Position numbers and translations under genes: made by a program. The notes beneath the pieces were generated by a model. That model saw nothing but the letters and a program-made list of their open reading frames with translations. It searched no databases and was not told the DNA's origin. A DNA stretch of 64,000 bases, from contig NZ_BNBL01000009.1 in NCBI RefSeq assembly GCF_014655595.1, forward strand, positions 248,001 through 312,000. Direction: 5' to 3'. This document shows positions 42,208-50,843 of the stretch, one piece after another (position 1 is the first letter of the stretch; every line of letters begins with the position of its first letter). Source of the stretch: Streptomyces griseocarneus. Lineage in GTDB: Bacteria; Actinomycetota; Actinomycetes; Streptomycetales; Streptomycetaceae.

Positions 42208-42330
42208 CCGAGAACCTCCTGTGAGTGACGAGGAGACCTTAACCTGCCTACCCGCCGTGCGGCGCTCCGCGTAGGCTGAGGGCCAGAGCCTCCTTGTCCC
42301 GTTGTCTCGTTCCATCGATCGGAGATCCCG

Positions 42331-43104
42331 GTGCCGCTCCTGCCCGGTGCCGAGCCGTTCCGCCATGAGGGCGGAGAGGTCGGCGTCCTTGTGTGTCACG
42401 GCTTCACCGGTTCCCCGCAGTCCGTGAGGCCCTGGGCCGATTATCTCGCGGAACGCGGCCTTACGGTCTCCCTTCCGCTGCTTCCCGGTCACGGCACCCG
42501 CTGGCAGGACATGGCGATCACGGGCTGGCAGGACTGGTACGCGGAGGTCGACCGCGAGCTGTGGCGGCTGCGGGAGACGTGCTCGCGGGTCTTCGTGTGC
42601 GGGCTGTCGATGGGTGGGGCACTTACCCTGCGGCTGGCCGCCCGGCACGGCGCCGCCGTGTCCGGCATCGTCCTGGTCAACCCGGCCAACAAGGTGCACG
42701 GCCTGGCCGCCCGGGCCCTGCCGGTGGTGCGCCACTTCGTCCGTACGACCAAGGGCATCGCCAGCGACATCGCCAGGCCCGGCGGCGTCGAGGTCGGCTA
42801 CGACCGGGTGCCGCTGCACGCCGCGCACTCCTTCCGGCGCGGTCTGCGACGGCTGGACGCCGAGCTGCCGCAGGTCACCCAGCCGCTGCTGCTGATGCAC
42901 AGCCCCGAGGACCACGTCGTGCCGCCGGCCGACTCGGCGCGCATCCTGGCCCGGGTCTCGTCCCGGGACGTCACCGAGCGGCTGCTGGAGAACAGCTACC
43001 ACGTGGCCACCCTGGACCACGACGCCCCGGCGATCTTCGAGCAGACGCACGCCTTCATCGAGCGCCTCTCGGTCGGCGCGCCCAGGGCGGCCACCCGTGG
43101 CTGA
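42331..43104 (+). CDS. Alpha/beta-hydrolase, carboxylesterase/lipase type
   Basis: Serine esterase, 257 residues, cytoplasmic. Oxyanion motif VCHGFTGSP (about 21-29), nucleophile Ser93 in CGLSMGG, Asp194 in HSPEDHVV and His224 in NSYHVATLDHD complete the triad, closely resembling monoglyceride lipase / EstD-type carboxylesterases. The GTG start has GGAG seven bases upstream. It is divergent from the PlsC gene; lipid substrates would fit that neighbour, but this is inference. The stop overlaps the next gene by eight bases. Confidence 0.93.
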   Translation: MPLLPGAEPFRHEGGEVGVLVCHGFTGSPQSVRPWADYLAERGLTVSLPLLPGHGTRWQDMAITGWQDWYAEVDRELWRLRETCSRVFVCGLSMGGALTLRLAARHGAAVSGIVLVNPANKVHGLAARALPVVRHFVRTTKGIASDIARPGGVEVGYDRVPLHAAHSFRRGLRRLDAELPQVTQPLLLMHSPEDHVVPPADSARILARVSSRDVTERLLENSYHVATLDHDAPAIFEQTHAFIERLSVGAPRAATRG

Positions 43105-43672
43105 ACACGACGCGGACCGCGACCGCGACCGCGACGACAGCCGCGACCCGCTGGACGAGGACCGGGCGTGGGCGGAGCTGGTCGCGGCCTACGGCGAGCA
43201 GCCGGACCCGGAGAAGGGGCGATGGCCGGCGACGGGTGACGTCGAGGACGGCCCCGGCGAGGAGAGCCCGGCGGAGCCGGAGACCCCGGCGGCGGGCAAG
43301 CCGGCCGCCCCCGGCCGGCCCGGGGGCTTCATCGTCTACGCGCCGGGCGTGGGCCCCCGCGACTGGAGCACGCCGGAGCCTGCGTCGGGCGACGCGGGCG
43401 GCGCCGGCGAGGAGCCCGACGAGGGCCACTTCGTCCCCCCGGAGCCGCCGCCGCTGCCGACCGGCGACGTGACGTCCCGCTTCGCGTGGATCGCGGTGCT
43501 CGGCGGTCCGCTGCTGCTGCTCGTCATGGTGCTGCTGCGCCAGGAGCTGACCTGGTGGGCCACCACGCTGGGCGTGGGCGGCTTCCTGGGAGGCTTCGCC
43601 ACGCTGGTCCTGCGGATGAAGGACGGCGACGACGAGGACAACGACGACCCGGGGCGCGGCGCCGTCGTGTGA
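43097..43672 (+). CDS. Small acidic membrane protein of unknown function
   Basis: 191 residues, not recognised by function. Residues 1-125 are hydrophilic, strongly acidic and Pro/Gly/Glu-rich with two short conserved-looking pieces (DEDRAWAELVAAYGEQPDPEKGRWP and FIVYAPGVGPRDW); two membrane helices follow (WIAVLGGPLLLLVMVLL and WWATTLGVGGFLGGFATLVL), then a short Asp/Glu tail. The GTG start lies inside the end of the esterase gene, so translation is coupled. Similar two-helix proteins are common next to this esterase in streptomycetes; no motif suggests a reaction. Confidence 0.85.
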   Translation: MAEHDADRDRDRDDSRDPLDEDRAWAELVAAYGEQPDPEKGRWPATGDVEDGPGEESPAEPETPAAGKPAAPGRPGGFIVYAPGVGPRDWSTPEPASGDAGGAGEEPDEGHFVPPEPPPLPTGDVTSRFAWIAVLGGPLLLLVMVLLRQELTWWATTLGVGGFLGGFATLVLRMKDGDDEDNDDPGRGAVV

Positions 43673-43702
43673 ACCGGCGGGCGGCCGGGGGCGTACGGCC
43701 CG

Positions 43703-44452
43703 TCAGGCCGCCGGCACCCGCACCGCCGCCAGCACCGGCAGGTGGTCCGTCGCCGCCCGCAGGTCCGCTTCCGTGACGCCGGCCAGGCCCATCGGCACCC
43801 CGCAGCCGAGCACCTCGACGCCCTTCGTCGCGAAGACGGCGTCGATGCGCTGGAGGGGGTCGCCCAGGCGCGTGGTGTGCTCGCGCCCCCACGGCCGGAC
43901 GGCCCAGCCGTCCTGCAGTTCTCCCGCCAGCAGGCCGAACGTCCGGCCGCCGGGCCGGTCGTTGAGGTCGCCGGCGACCACGGCGTGCGGCACGTCCAGC
44001 GCCGCCAGCCGGTCCAGCAGCAGCTTCCCCTGTGCGTGGCGCTCGTCGGCGTCGATGCTCAAGTGACAGCTGACGACGCCGAGCCGGGCCCGCCCGAACC
44101 TCAGCACGGCGGTGGCCAGGCCCCGTTGGTGCAGCCCGGGCGTGCGGGGCAGCAGGACGTCCTCGGCATGCTCGACGCGGGCGCGCAGCGAGGTGAGGAT
44201 CATCGGCCCCGAGGCGGTGCCGCCGCCGGTGGCGTACACCAGCTCCGAGGCCCGGGCCAGGCGCGCCGCGGCCTTGCGCCAGCGGAAGAAGCGCGGCGCC
44301 TCCTGGACGCAGACGACGTCGGGGGCGCAGGCCCGGACGACCCGGGCCAGCGCCGCCACGTCGTCGCGCATCGAGCGGATGTTGTAGCTCAGCACCCGGA
44401 CGACGGCCGTGCCGTCCGGCTCGTAGCCGGATGCCGGAAGGTCCTGCAGCAC
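43703..44452 (-). CDS. Endonuclease/exonuclease/phosphatase-family protein
   Basis: Mg2+-dependent phosphodiesterase fold, 249 residues, substrate unknown. Motifs of the family: VLSYNIRSM, VVCVQEAPRFF (catalytic Glu), VSCHLSIDADER, VVAGDLNDRPGG, RIDAVFATKGV and the final TDHLPVLAAV with Asp-His. The GTG at 44452 is preceded by AAAGGGGCAGGA. No signal peptide, so cytoplasmic. It is last in a co-directional minus-strand series after glucokinase, but a large hairpin separates the two. Confidence 0.88.
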   Translation of the reverse strand: MLQDLPASGYEPDGTAVVRVLSYNIRSMRDDVAALARVVRACAPDVVCVQEAPRFFRWRKAAARLARASELVYATGGGTASGPMILTSLRARVEHAEDVLLPRTPGLHQRGLATAVLRFGRARLGVVSCHLSIDADERHAQGKLLLDRLAALDVPHAVVAGDLNDRPGGRTFGLLAGELQDGWAVRPWGREHTTRLGDPLQRIDAVFATKGVEVLGCGVPMGLAGVTEADLRAATDHLPVLAAVRVPAA

Positions 44453-44496
44453 TCCTGCCCCTTTCCGCCGTGACGGCGAGATCCGGGACGGCGGCC

Positions 44497-44559
44497 TCCG
44501 GCGGTGCCGGACCCCCGGCCCGGGGGCCGGGAGCGTACGGGCGGCTCGGCACCGCCGGA
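44497..44559 (-). terminator. Nested hairpin after glucokinase
   Basis: Outer 13-base arms (TCCGGCGGTGCCG and complement, 44497-44509 with 44547-44559) enclose an inner GC palindrome CCCCCGGCCCGGGGG (44512-44526). It lies 62 bases after the glucokinase stop. Confidence 0.7.
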
Positions 44560-44621
44560 TTCCACCGTCGTGGTTGCTGTCCGCCGTGCCGGCCGGACGA
44601 GGGGCGCCCCCGGCTGCGGGG

Positions 44622-45563
44622 TTACCCCTGGCGTGCCAGGTCCGCGGCGCCCACCAGGCCCGCCTTGCCGCCCAGCTGGGCCGCCAGCACCTGGGCGTGC
44701 GGGCGCCACTGGCCGCCGACGAGCCAGCGGCGGAAGGACTTGCGGATGGGGTCGAGGACCAGGTCGCCCTCGTCCGAGACGCCGCCGCCGACGATGAACG
44801 CCGAGGGGTCGAAGAGCGAGGCCAGGTCGGCCAGGCCCGCGCCGGCCCAGCGGGCGAGCTCGCGGAAGGAGTCGATGGCGACCGGGTCGCCCTGGCGGGC
44901 GGCGTCGCTGATGTGCTTGCCCTCGATGCCCTCGGGGGTGCCGTCGCCCATGCCCAGCAGGATCTCGGCGTTCTCCGGGGTGGCCTGGGCGCGCTGCCGG
45001 GCGTAGCGCACGAGGGCGCGGCCGGAGGCGTACTGCTCCCAGCAGCCCTGGCTGCCGCAGCCGCAGAGCAGGCCGTCGGGGACGACCCGGATGTGGCCGA
45101 ACTCGGCGGCCACGCCGAAGCGGCCGCGGCGCAGCTTGTTGCCGATGATGATGCCGCCGCCGAGGCCGGTGCCGAGGGTGATGCAGATGACGTCGTCGTG
45201 GCCCTTGCCGGCGCCGAAGCGGTACTCGCCCCAGGCGGCGGCGTTGGCGTCGTTCTCGACGACCACGGGGAGGCCGACGCGCTGCTCGACCTTGTCCTTG
45301 AGCGCCTCGTGCCGCCAGTTGATGTTCGGGGCGAACAGGACGGTGGCCCGCTTGTCGTCCACGTACCCGGCGGCGCCGATGCCGACGGCCTCGACCTCGA
45401 AGCCCTCGCTGACCGTGCGCACCGCGTCCGCGATGGCGTCGATGACACCCTCCGGGGTGTCGGGGGTCGGCACCTTGCACGTCGCGAGGATCGAGCCCTC
45501 TTCGTCGACCACGCCGGCCGCGATCTTCGTGCCGCCGATGTCGACGCCGATGGTGAGTCCCAT
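44622..45563 (-). CDS. glkA: ROK-family glucokinase
   Basis: ATP-dependent glucose kinase; the orthologue in Streptomyces coelicolor (GlkA) is also the main mediator of glucose repression. It has 313 residues. Motifs: phosphate site GVDIGGTKIAAGVVD (residues 6-20), sugar-binding ENDANAAAWGEY with catalytic Asp, ITLGTGLGGGIIIG, GHIRVVPDG and the ROK zinc cluster CGCGSQGCWEQYASG. ATG with GAGGGA upstream. It lies 57 bases after DUF5304 on the same strand and is followed by a hairpin. Confidence 0.97.
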   Translation of the reverse strand: MGLTIGVDIGGTKIAAGVVDEEGSILATCKVPTPDTPEGVIDAIADAVRTVSEGFEVEAVGIGAAGYVDDKRATVLFAPNINWRHEALKDKVEQRVGLPVVVENDANAAAWGEYRFGAGKGHDDVICITLGTGLGGGIIIGNKLRRGRFGVAAEFGHIRVVPDGLLCGCGSQGCWEQYASGRALVRYARQRAQATPENAEILLGMGDGTPEGIEGKHISDAARQGDPVAIDSFRELARWAGAGLADLASLFDPSAFIVGGGVSDEGDLVLDPIRKSFRRWLVGGQWRPHAQVLAAQLGGKAGLVGAADLARQG

Positions 45564-45620
45564 GTGTCCCTCAGTTTTTCGCTCGAACCCCGCCGCGCCC
45601 CACCGTACCGGAGCGGGAGA

Positions 45621-46073
45621 TCAGTCGAGGTCGATGCGTTCGCTTCCGCCGCCCGCACCCTCGCCCTTGCCCGGCTCGCGCGCGGGCTCGTCGCGCGTCC
45701 AGCGCGCCTCCTGGCGGTGGACGGCGGCGCGGTAGGCGGCCAGCAGTTCGGTGCCGGCGGAGGCGAGGTGGTCGAAGACCTCGGGGTTGCGCTCGATGAC
45801 CGGCTCCACGGCGGCCTTGGCCTGCGCGATGATCTGCTGCACCGCGCCCTGGGCCGCCTGGGCGGCCGGCGGCAGCTGGAAGGCGGCGACCTTCTCGGTG
45901 ACGGCGTCGACGAGCTTGCGCAGCTCCTCGGCGGCGCTGCCCGGCTCGTACCCCTGCCCGGACGCCTGGCGGCGGCGGGCGTTCTCGGCGGCGAGGTCCT
46001 CGGCGCAGGCCCGCTCCCACGCGTCGGAGTCGGGCGCCGGGCCGGGGCCGGGACGCTCGGTGGATTCGCTCAT
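45621..46073 (-). CDS. DUF5304-type hypothetical protein
   Basis: 150 residues, actinobacterial family of unknown function. It begins with a Pro/Glu/Ser-rich stretch and DAWERACAEDLAAENARRR, then amphipathic helices (AAEELRKLVDAVTEKVAAF; AVQQIIAQAKAAVEPVIERNPEVFDHLASAGTELLAAYRAA) that suggest a helical bundle, and an acidic Gly-rich tail ending ERIDLD. No membrane segment, signal or metal motif is seen. Its conserved position between the ArsA-like ATPase and glucokinase, 57 bases from each, suggests one transcription unit. Confidence 0.82.
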   Translation of the reverse strand: MSESTERPGPGPAPDSDAWERACAEDLAAENARRRQASGQGYEPGSAAEELRKLVDAVTEKVAAFQLPPAAQAAQGAVQQIIAQAKAAVEPVIERNPEVFDHLASAGTELLAAYRAAVHRQEARWTRDEPAREPGKGEGAGGGSERIDLD

Positions 46074-46130
46074 GACGCACTCCTGCGGGCTGGATTTTCC
46101 TTCGACGTTACCCGACCGCCGCAGCGGTGT

Positions 46131-47357
46131 TCAGGGAGTCCGTGGCCACAGGCCGGGGTCGGGTATGAAGCGGACGCACAGCGCCCCGTCGCGCAGCCCG
46201 GCGCCGGCGACGCCGCAGCGGCGCAGGGCGGAGGGCAGGGGCAGGACGCGGCGGAAGGGGCCGACCCCGACGACCAGTTCGTCGCCCCGGCGGACCAGGC
46301 CGAGGCCGTCGCGGTCCGCGCCGGGCAGCGGAAGGCGCCAGATCAGCATGCCGTCGTCGGCCAGCCGGTCCTCGACGGTCCAGGGGTCGCCGGCCGGGCC
46401 GCTCGCCTCGGTGGGGGCGGCGCCCGCGGCCAGCGCCGCCAGGTCGCCGGTGCCGCGCGGGGCACGGCCCAGGTGCGGCAGGTCGCGCACGGTGACGCCG
46501 TCGGCGAGGAACTCGTCGCACAGCTGTCGGTGGGCGGTGCGCTGCTCGTCGGCGAGGGCGGCCAGCCACGGGTCGGCGGAGTCCGTGGGCAGCAGGCGGT
46601 TGGCCACCAGCGAATCGATGCGGCAGCCCTGCAGGGCGAGCCCGGCGCGGGCGGTGCGCAGCACGTCGTTGCCGAAGGGACCGGGCTCGGCGACGAGGCG
46701 CACGGTGGTGCCGTCCGCCTCTATGACGCGCCGCACCGCGGCCAGCTCGTGCTGCCAGCGCTCGACGGTCTCGTAGACCTTCTGGGTGGGCATCGGCACC
46801 CCGGCCAGCTGGGCGAGCATGGGCCGCAGCGCGCGGGCGGCCTGGCGCTCGGGGGGCAGCAGGCGGCGCAGGTAGCGGTCGAGCTGTTCGGGGAGGGCGA
46901 GCAGCCGGACCGTCTCGTGGGCGGGCGGCATGTCGACGACGAGCAGGTCCCAGGAGGAGGCGTCGGCGTGGGCCGCGCGCAGGGCGGCGAGGACGGCCAG
47001 CTGCTCGGCGCCGGGGAGTTCGGTGAGCTCCTCGGGGTCGAGGGGGGCGGCTCCCAGGAGGTCGAAGAGCGAGGTGCCGCGGTCCTGCAGGTCGCGGGCC
47101 AGGGCGCGGAAGTGCTCGCCGGTGCCCACGCGGGCGGCCCACAGCCCGGGCGCCGCCTGGACGGGCGGCGCCCACGGCGTTCCCGCGTCGCCGCCCTCCG
47201 CCGGCAGGGCGGTGCCGAGCACCGCGTCGGGCGCGGGGCCGCGGTCGCAGGTGAGCAGCAGCACGCGGCGCCCGGCGCGGGCGGCGGCCAGCGCCGTGGC
47301 CGCCGCCACGGTGGTGCGGCCCGCGCCGCCGGGACCGGTGACGAGGACCGTACGCAA
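46131..47357 (-). CDS. ArsA/MinD-like P-loop protein with Arg in the Walker motif
   Basis: 408 residues, ArsA-like fold of unknown role (M. tuberculosis Rv2184c is the positional counterpart). The N-terminal nucleotide loop reads VTGPGGAGRTT: the Lys that normally ends the deviant Walker A (GKT) is Arg, and the first signature Lys is also missing. Later pieces fit the family: DLLVVDMPPAHETVRLLALPEQ (switch region), VRLVAEPGPFGNDVLR, SLVANRLLP. The TTG at 47357 has GGAGG seven bases upstream and is preferred to a GTG at 47375 that has none. It may bind but hydrolyse ATP poorly. It is flanked by SRPBCC and DUF5304 genes in the same direction. Confidence 0.85.
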   Translation of the reverse strand: MRTVLVTGPGGAGRTTVAAATALAAARAGRRVLLLTCDRGPAPDAVLGTALPAEGGDAGTPWAPPVQAAPGLWAARVGTGEHFRALARDLQDRGTSLFDLLGAAPLDPEELTELPGAEQLAVLAALRAAHADASSWDLLVVDMPPAHETVRLLALPEQLDRYLRRLLPPERQAARALRPMLAQLAGVPMPTQKVYETVERWQHELAAVRRVIEADGTTVRLVAEPGPFGNDVLRTARAGLALQGCRIDSLVANRLLPTDSADPWLAALADEQRTAHRQLCDEFLADGVTVRDLPHLGRAPRGTGDLAALAAGAAPTEASGPAGDPWTVEDRLADDGMLIWRLPLPGADRDGLGLVRRGDELVVGVGPFRRVLPLPSALRRCGVAGAGLRDGALCVRFIPDPGLWPRTP

Positions 47358-47406
47358 GGTGGAGCCTCCGGGCACTGGTGTCAGGAACTGCGGTGGTGCG
47401 CTCGCG

Positions 47407-47856
47407 TCAGGACGCGAGGCCGCCCTCGACGCGCTTCTTGAGCCCGTCCAGGGCGCGGTCGATGATGACCTTCTCTGCCTTGCGCTTGATCATTCCGAGC
47501 ATCGGGATCTTCACGTCGACGGTGAGCTGGTAGGTCACCTCGGTGTGCTTGCCGCCCGCCACCGGGGCCAGGCTGTACGAGCCGTCGAGCTGCCGCAGCA
47601 TCTGCGACTTGTTCAGGGACCACTCGACGACGTTCTCGCCGGGCCAGCTGTAGTTCAGCGTGTGGTCGTCCTTGATGGCGCCGGCGTCGAGGACCAGGCG
47701 CACCTTGGCGGCGCGCCCCTGCTCGTCCTTCTCGAGCACCTCGGCCTGCTTGACCTCCCCCGTCCACTCCGGGTAGCGGTCGAAGTCGGCGATCACCGCC
47801 ATCACCTGGGCCGGCGTCGCCTCGATCGTGATGCTCGAGCTGGTGTGTTCCGCCAT
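47407..47856 (-). CDS. SRPBCC (polyketide cyclase/START-like) protein
   Basis: 149 residues, single START-like hydrophobic-ligand domain: SSSITIEATPAQVMAVIADFDRYPEWTGEVKQAEVLEKDEQGR at the N-terminus, and IPMLGMIKRKAEKVIIDRALDGLKKRVEG as the closing helix. The ligand is unknown; no polyketide genes are near, so cyclase function is not implied. ATG at 47856 with GGAG upstream. The pair SRPBCC plus ArsA-like ATPase also occurs as Rv2185c-Rv2184c in M. tuberculosis, suggesting they act together. Confidence 0.9.
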   Translation of the reverse strand: MAEHTSSSITIEATPAQVMAVIADFDRYPEWTGEVKQAEVLEKDEQGRAAKVRLVLDAGAIKDDHTLNYSWPGENVVEWSLNKSQMLRQLDGSYSLAPVAGGKHTEVTYQLTVDVKIPMLGMIKRKAEKVIIDRALDGLKKRVEGGLAS

Positions 47857-47926
47857 CTGCGTGGCTCCTCCGTACCGGTCCGCGGCCTCGATTTGTCTGC
47901 CGGTGAAGGCTACCTCGCGCTGCGCG

Positions 47927-48688
47927 TCACCACTCCAGCACCCAGGGTGTTCCGTTCGAGGCGAAGTGGCCGACGTTGACGCACTCGGTCGCGCCGATGC
48001 GCATCCGGCGGGCGAGCGGCTGGTGGACGTGGCCGAAGAGCGCGTACTTGGGGCGGGTCGCGCGGATGGTCTCCAGCAGGGCCGAGCTGCCGCGTTCGAA
48101 GCGGCGGGCGACGGTGTCGTAGCAGAGCTCGGGCACGTCGGGCGGGATGTGCGAGCACAGCACGTCGACCTCGCCGAGGGCGGCGAGCTTGGCTGCGTAG
48201 GTCTCGTCGTCGACCTCGTAGGGGGTGCGCATGGGCGAGCGCAGGCCGCCGCCGACGAAGCCGAAGACGAGGCCGCCGATCTCCACCCGCTCGCCGTCGA
48301 GGACGGTGGTGCCCGGCCGGGCGTACTCGGGCCACAGGGTCGGGATGTCGACGTTGCCGAAGGTGGCGTAGGTGGGGGTGGGGAAGGCGGCGAAGAGCTC
48401 CGCGTACTGCTTGCGGACCGCGGCCTCGACGGCGGCCTTGCGGTCGATGCCGTCCCACAGCGCGCGGGAGAGGGCGCGGGCCTCGTCGAAGCGGCGGGCG
48501 GTGCGCAGCTCGACGATGCGGTCGGCGGCCTCGACGCCGAAGAGCTCGGGGAAGATGCCGCGCGAGTGGTCGGCGTAGTCGAGGAACAGCACGAGGTCGC
48601 CCAGGCACACCAGGGCGTCGGCACCGTCTCCCGCCCGTGCCAGACCCTCGGCGTTGCCGTGTACGTCGCTGACCACGTGGACTCGCAT
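47927..48688 (-). CDS. Calcineurin-like metallophosphoesterase
   Basis: Dinuclear-metal phosphoesterase, 253 residues. All ligand motifs are seen in order: VVSDVHGN (Asp, His), LVCLGDLVLF (Asp), YATFGNVDI (Asn; GNVD instead of GNHD, so the following His is Val), VLCSHIPPD (His) and ALFGHVHQP (His-x-His). The His-to-Val change at GNxD removes a residue that in many members helps catalysis. Substrate unknown. The ATG at 48688 has TAGGGT ending seven bases before it, consistent with a leaderless transcript. It leads the minus-strand series down to glucokinase. Confidence 0.89.
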   Translation of the reverse strand: MRVHVVSDVHGNAEGLARAGDGADALVCLGDLVLFLDYADHSRGIFPELFGVEAADRIVELRTARRFDEARALSRALWDGIDRKAAVEAAVRKQYAELFAAFPTPTYATFGNVDIPTLWPEYARPGTTVLDGERVEIGGLVFGFVGGGLRSPMRTPYEVDDETYAAKLAALGEVDVLCSHIPPDVPELCYDTVARRFERGSSALLETIRATRPKYALFGHVHQPLARRMRIGATECVNVGHFASNGTPWVLEW

Positions 48689-48953
48689 ACGGATCACCCT
48701 AGGCGCTGCGCACGGGCCGCCGGAAGGGCCGCGACCTGCGGTTACTTCCGGGTCACCTTGCCGAGGGGCTAGGGTGCCGGGAGCGGCCCCGTGGCATGTG
48801 ACGCATGGAACATCTGGGCGCACCCCTCTATTCGAATTCCGTACTGATGGGTAACGTCCGGGCAGTCCTACCCCCTGCCTGATCATGGACCGCAGCCGAC
48901 GCAGCGCCCCTCGACGACGCGGCGGCGCCGGCGCCCGACGAGGAGCAGCAGTC

Positions 48954-50750
48954 TTGCGCGAGTTCAGCCTTCCGGCCCTCTACGAGGTCCCGGCCGACGG
49001 AAACCTGACGGATCTCATCCGCCGGAACGCCGCTCTGCACCCCGATGTCGTGGTCATAGGGCGCAAGGTCGACGGGCAGTGGCAGGACGTCACAGCGACC
49101 GCCTTCCTGGCGGAGGTCCGCGCCGTCGCCAAGGGCCTGATGGCCTCCGGCATCAAGCCGGGCGACCGGATCGGCCTGCTGTCGCGCACCCGCTACGAGT
49201 GGGCACTGCTGGACTTCGCCATCTGGAGCGCGGGCGGCGTCACCGTCCCGATCTACGAGACCAGCTCGCCCGAGCAGATCCAGTGGATCCTCGGCGACTC
49301 CGGCGCCGTGGCCTGCCTGACCGAGACCCCGGCGCACGAGGCGTCGGTGGAGTCCGTGCGCGACCGGCTCCCCGAGCTGGCCAACATCTGGCAGATCGAG
49401 CGCGGCGCGATCGAGCGGCTGCGGGCCGCCGGCGAGTCGCTGACCGACGAGTCGGTGGACGAGCGCAGCGCGCTGGCCACCGCGGACTCCCCCGCGACGA
49501 TCGTCTACACCTCGGGCACCACGGGCCGCCCCAAGGGCTGCGTGCTGAGCCACCGCAACTTCTTCGCGGAGTGCGGCAACGCCGTCGAGCGGCTCAAGCC
49601 GCTGTTCAACACCGGCGAGCACTCCGTCCTGCTGTTCCTGCCCGCCGCGCACGTCTTCGGCCGGCTGGTCGAGGTCGCCGCGATGCTGGCGCCGATCCGC
49701 CTGGGCATGGTCAGCGACATCCGCAACCTCACCGACGACCTGCAGAGCTTCCGGCCCTCGCTGATCCTGGGCGTGCCGCGCGTCTTCGAGAAGGTCTACA
49801 ACGGCGCCCGCGCCAAGGCGCAGGCCGACGGCAAGGGCAAGATCTTCGACCGGGCGGCGGACGCCGCCATCGCCTACAGCCGCGCGCTGGACACCCCCGC
49901 CGGCCCCTCCTTCGGGCTGAAGGTCAAGCACAAGGTCTTCGACAAGCTGGTCTACAGCAAGCTGCGCGCGGTGCTGGGCGGCAAGGCCACCCACGCGATC
50001 TCCGGCGGCGCCCCGCTCGGCGAGCGGCTCGGCCACTTCTACCGGGGCATCGGCTTCACCGTCCTCGAGGGCTACGGCCTCACCGAGTCCTGCGCGGCGA
50101 CCGCCTTCAACCCCTGGGACAAGCCGAAGATCGGCACGGTGGGCCAGCCCCTGCCGGGCTCGGTGGTGCGGATCGCCGACGACGGCGAGGTGCTGCTGCA
50201 CGGCGAGCACCTGTTCTCGGGCTACTGGAACAACGAGGCGGCGACGGCCGAGGCGATGTCGGACGGCTGGTTCCACACCGGTGACGTGGGCACGCTGGAC
50301 GAGGAGGGCTACCTCAGCATCACCGGCCGCAAGAAGGAGATCATCGTCACGGCCGGCGGCAAGAACGTCGCCCCCGCCGTGATCGAGGACCGCATCCGGG
50401 CCCACGCGCTGATCGCCGAGTGCATGGTGGTCGGCGACGGCCGGCCGTTCGTGGGCGCGCTGGTGACCCTGGACGAGGACTTCCTGCCGCGCTGGCTGGA
50501 GCAGCACGGCAAGCCGGCCGGGCTGACCGCCGCCGAACTGGCCGACGACCCGGACCTGCTGGCGGATGTGCAGAAGGCCGTGGACGACGGCAACGCGGCG
50601 GTCTCCAAGGCCGAGTCGGTGCGCAAGTTCCGCGTCCTGCCGACGCAGTTCACCGAGGCCTCCGGCCATGTGACGCCGTCGCTCAAGCTCAAGCGGAACG
50701 TCGTCGCGAAGGACTTCGCGGGCGAGATCGAGGCGATCTACCACGGCTGA
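48954..50750 (+). CDS. Long-chain fatty-acid-CoA ligase (FadD15 type)
   Basis: AMP-forming acyl-CoA synthetase activating long fatty acids, 598 residues from the TTG at 48954, chosen because GAGGAGC stands just upstream and LREFSLPALYEVP is the conserved family start; an ATG at 48885 is the alternative. Adenylation motifs: IVYTSGTTGRPKGCVLSH (about 180-197), GGAPLGERLGHFY, GYGLTESCA, GWFHTGDVG and GRKKEIIVTAGGKNVAP, then the C-terminal catalytic Lys region SLKLKRN. It corresponds by position to fadD15 (Rv2187) next to pimB. It is convergent with the PimB-like gene across a 40-base palindrome. Confidence 0.95.
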   Translation: MREFSLPALYEVPADGNLTDLIRRNAALHPDVVVIGRKVDGQWQDVTATAFLAEVRAVAKGLMASGIKPGDRIGLLSRTRYEWALLDFAIWSAGGVTVPIYETSSPEQIQWILGDSGAVACLTETPAHEASVESVRDRLPELANIWQIERGAIERLRAAGESLTDESVDERSALATADSPATIVYTSGTTGRPKGCVLSHRNFFAECGNAVERLKPLFNTGEHSVLLFLPAAHVFGRLVEVAAMLAPIRLGMVSDIRNLTDDLQSFRPSLILGVPRVFEKVYNGARAKAQADGKGKIFDRAADAAIAYSRALDTPAGPSFGLKVKHKVFDKLVYSKLRAVLGGKATHAISGGAPLGERLGHFYRGIGFTVLEGYGLTESCAATAFNPWDKPKIGTVGQPLPGSVVRIADDGEVLLHGEHLFSGYWNNEAATAEAMSDGWFHTGDVGTLDEEGYLSITGRKKEIIVTAGGKNVAPAVIEDRIRAHALIAECMVVGDGRPFVGALVTLDEDFLPRWLEQHGKPAGLTAAELADDPDLLADVQKAVDDGNAAVSKAESVRKFRVLPTQFTEASGHVTPSLKLKRNVVAKDFAGEIEAIYHG

Positions 50751-50770
50751 CGCCGGCTCATGAGGGCAAC

Positions 50771-50810
50771 GACGTAAGGGGCTCGCGCCATGGCGCGAGC
50801 CCCTTACGTC
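50771..50810. terminator. 40-base perfect palindrome between acyl-CoA ligase and PimB-like gene
   Basis: Two exact 20-base arms (GACGTAAGGGGCTCGCGCCA and complement) meet without spacer between convergent genes, so it works on either strand. Confidence 0.85.
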
Positions 50811-50843
50811 TTACCTCTGTCGCCCGTTCATGCCTGCCGCCCG

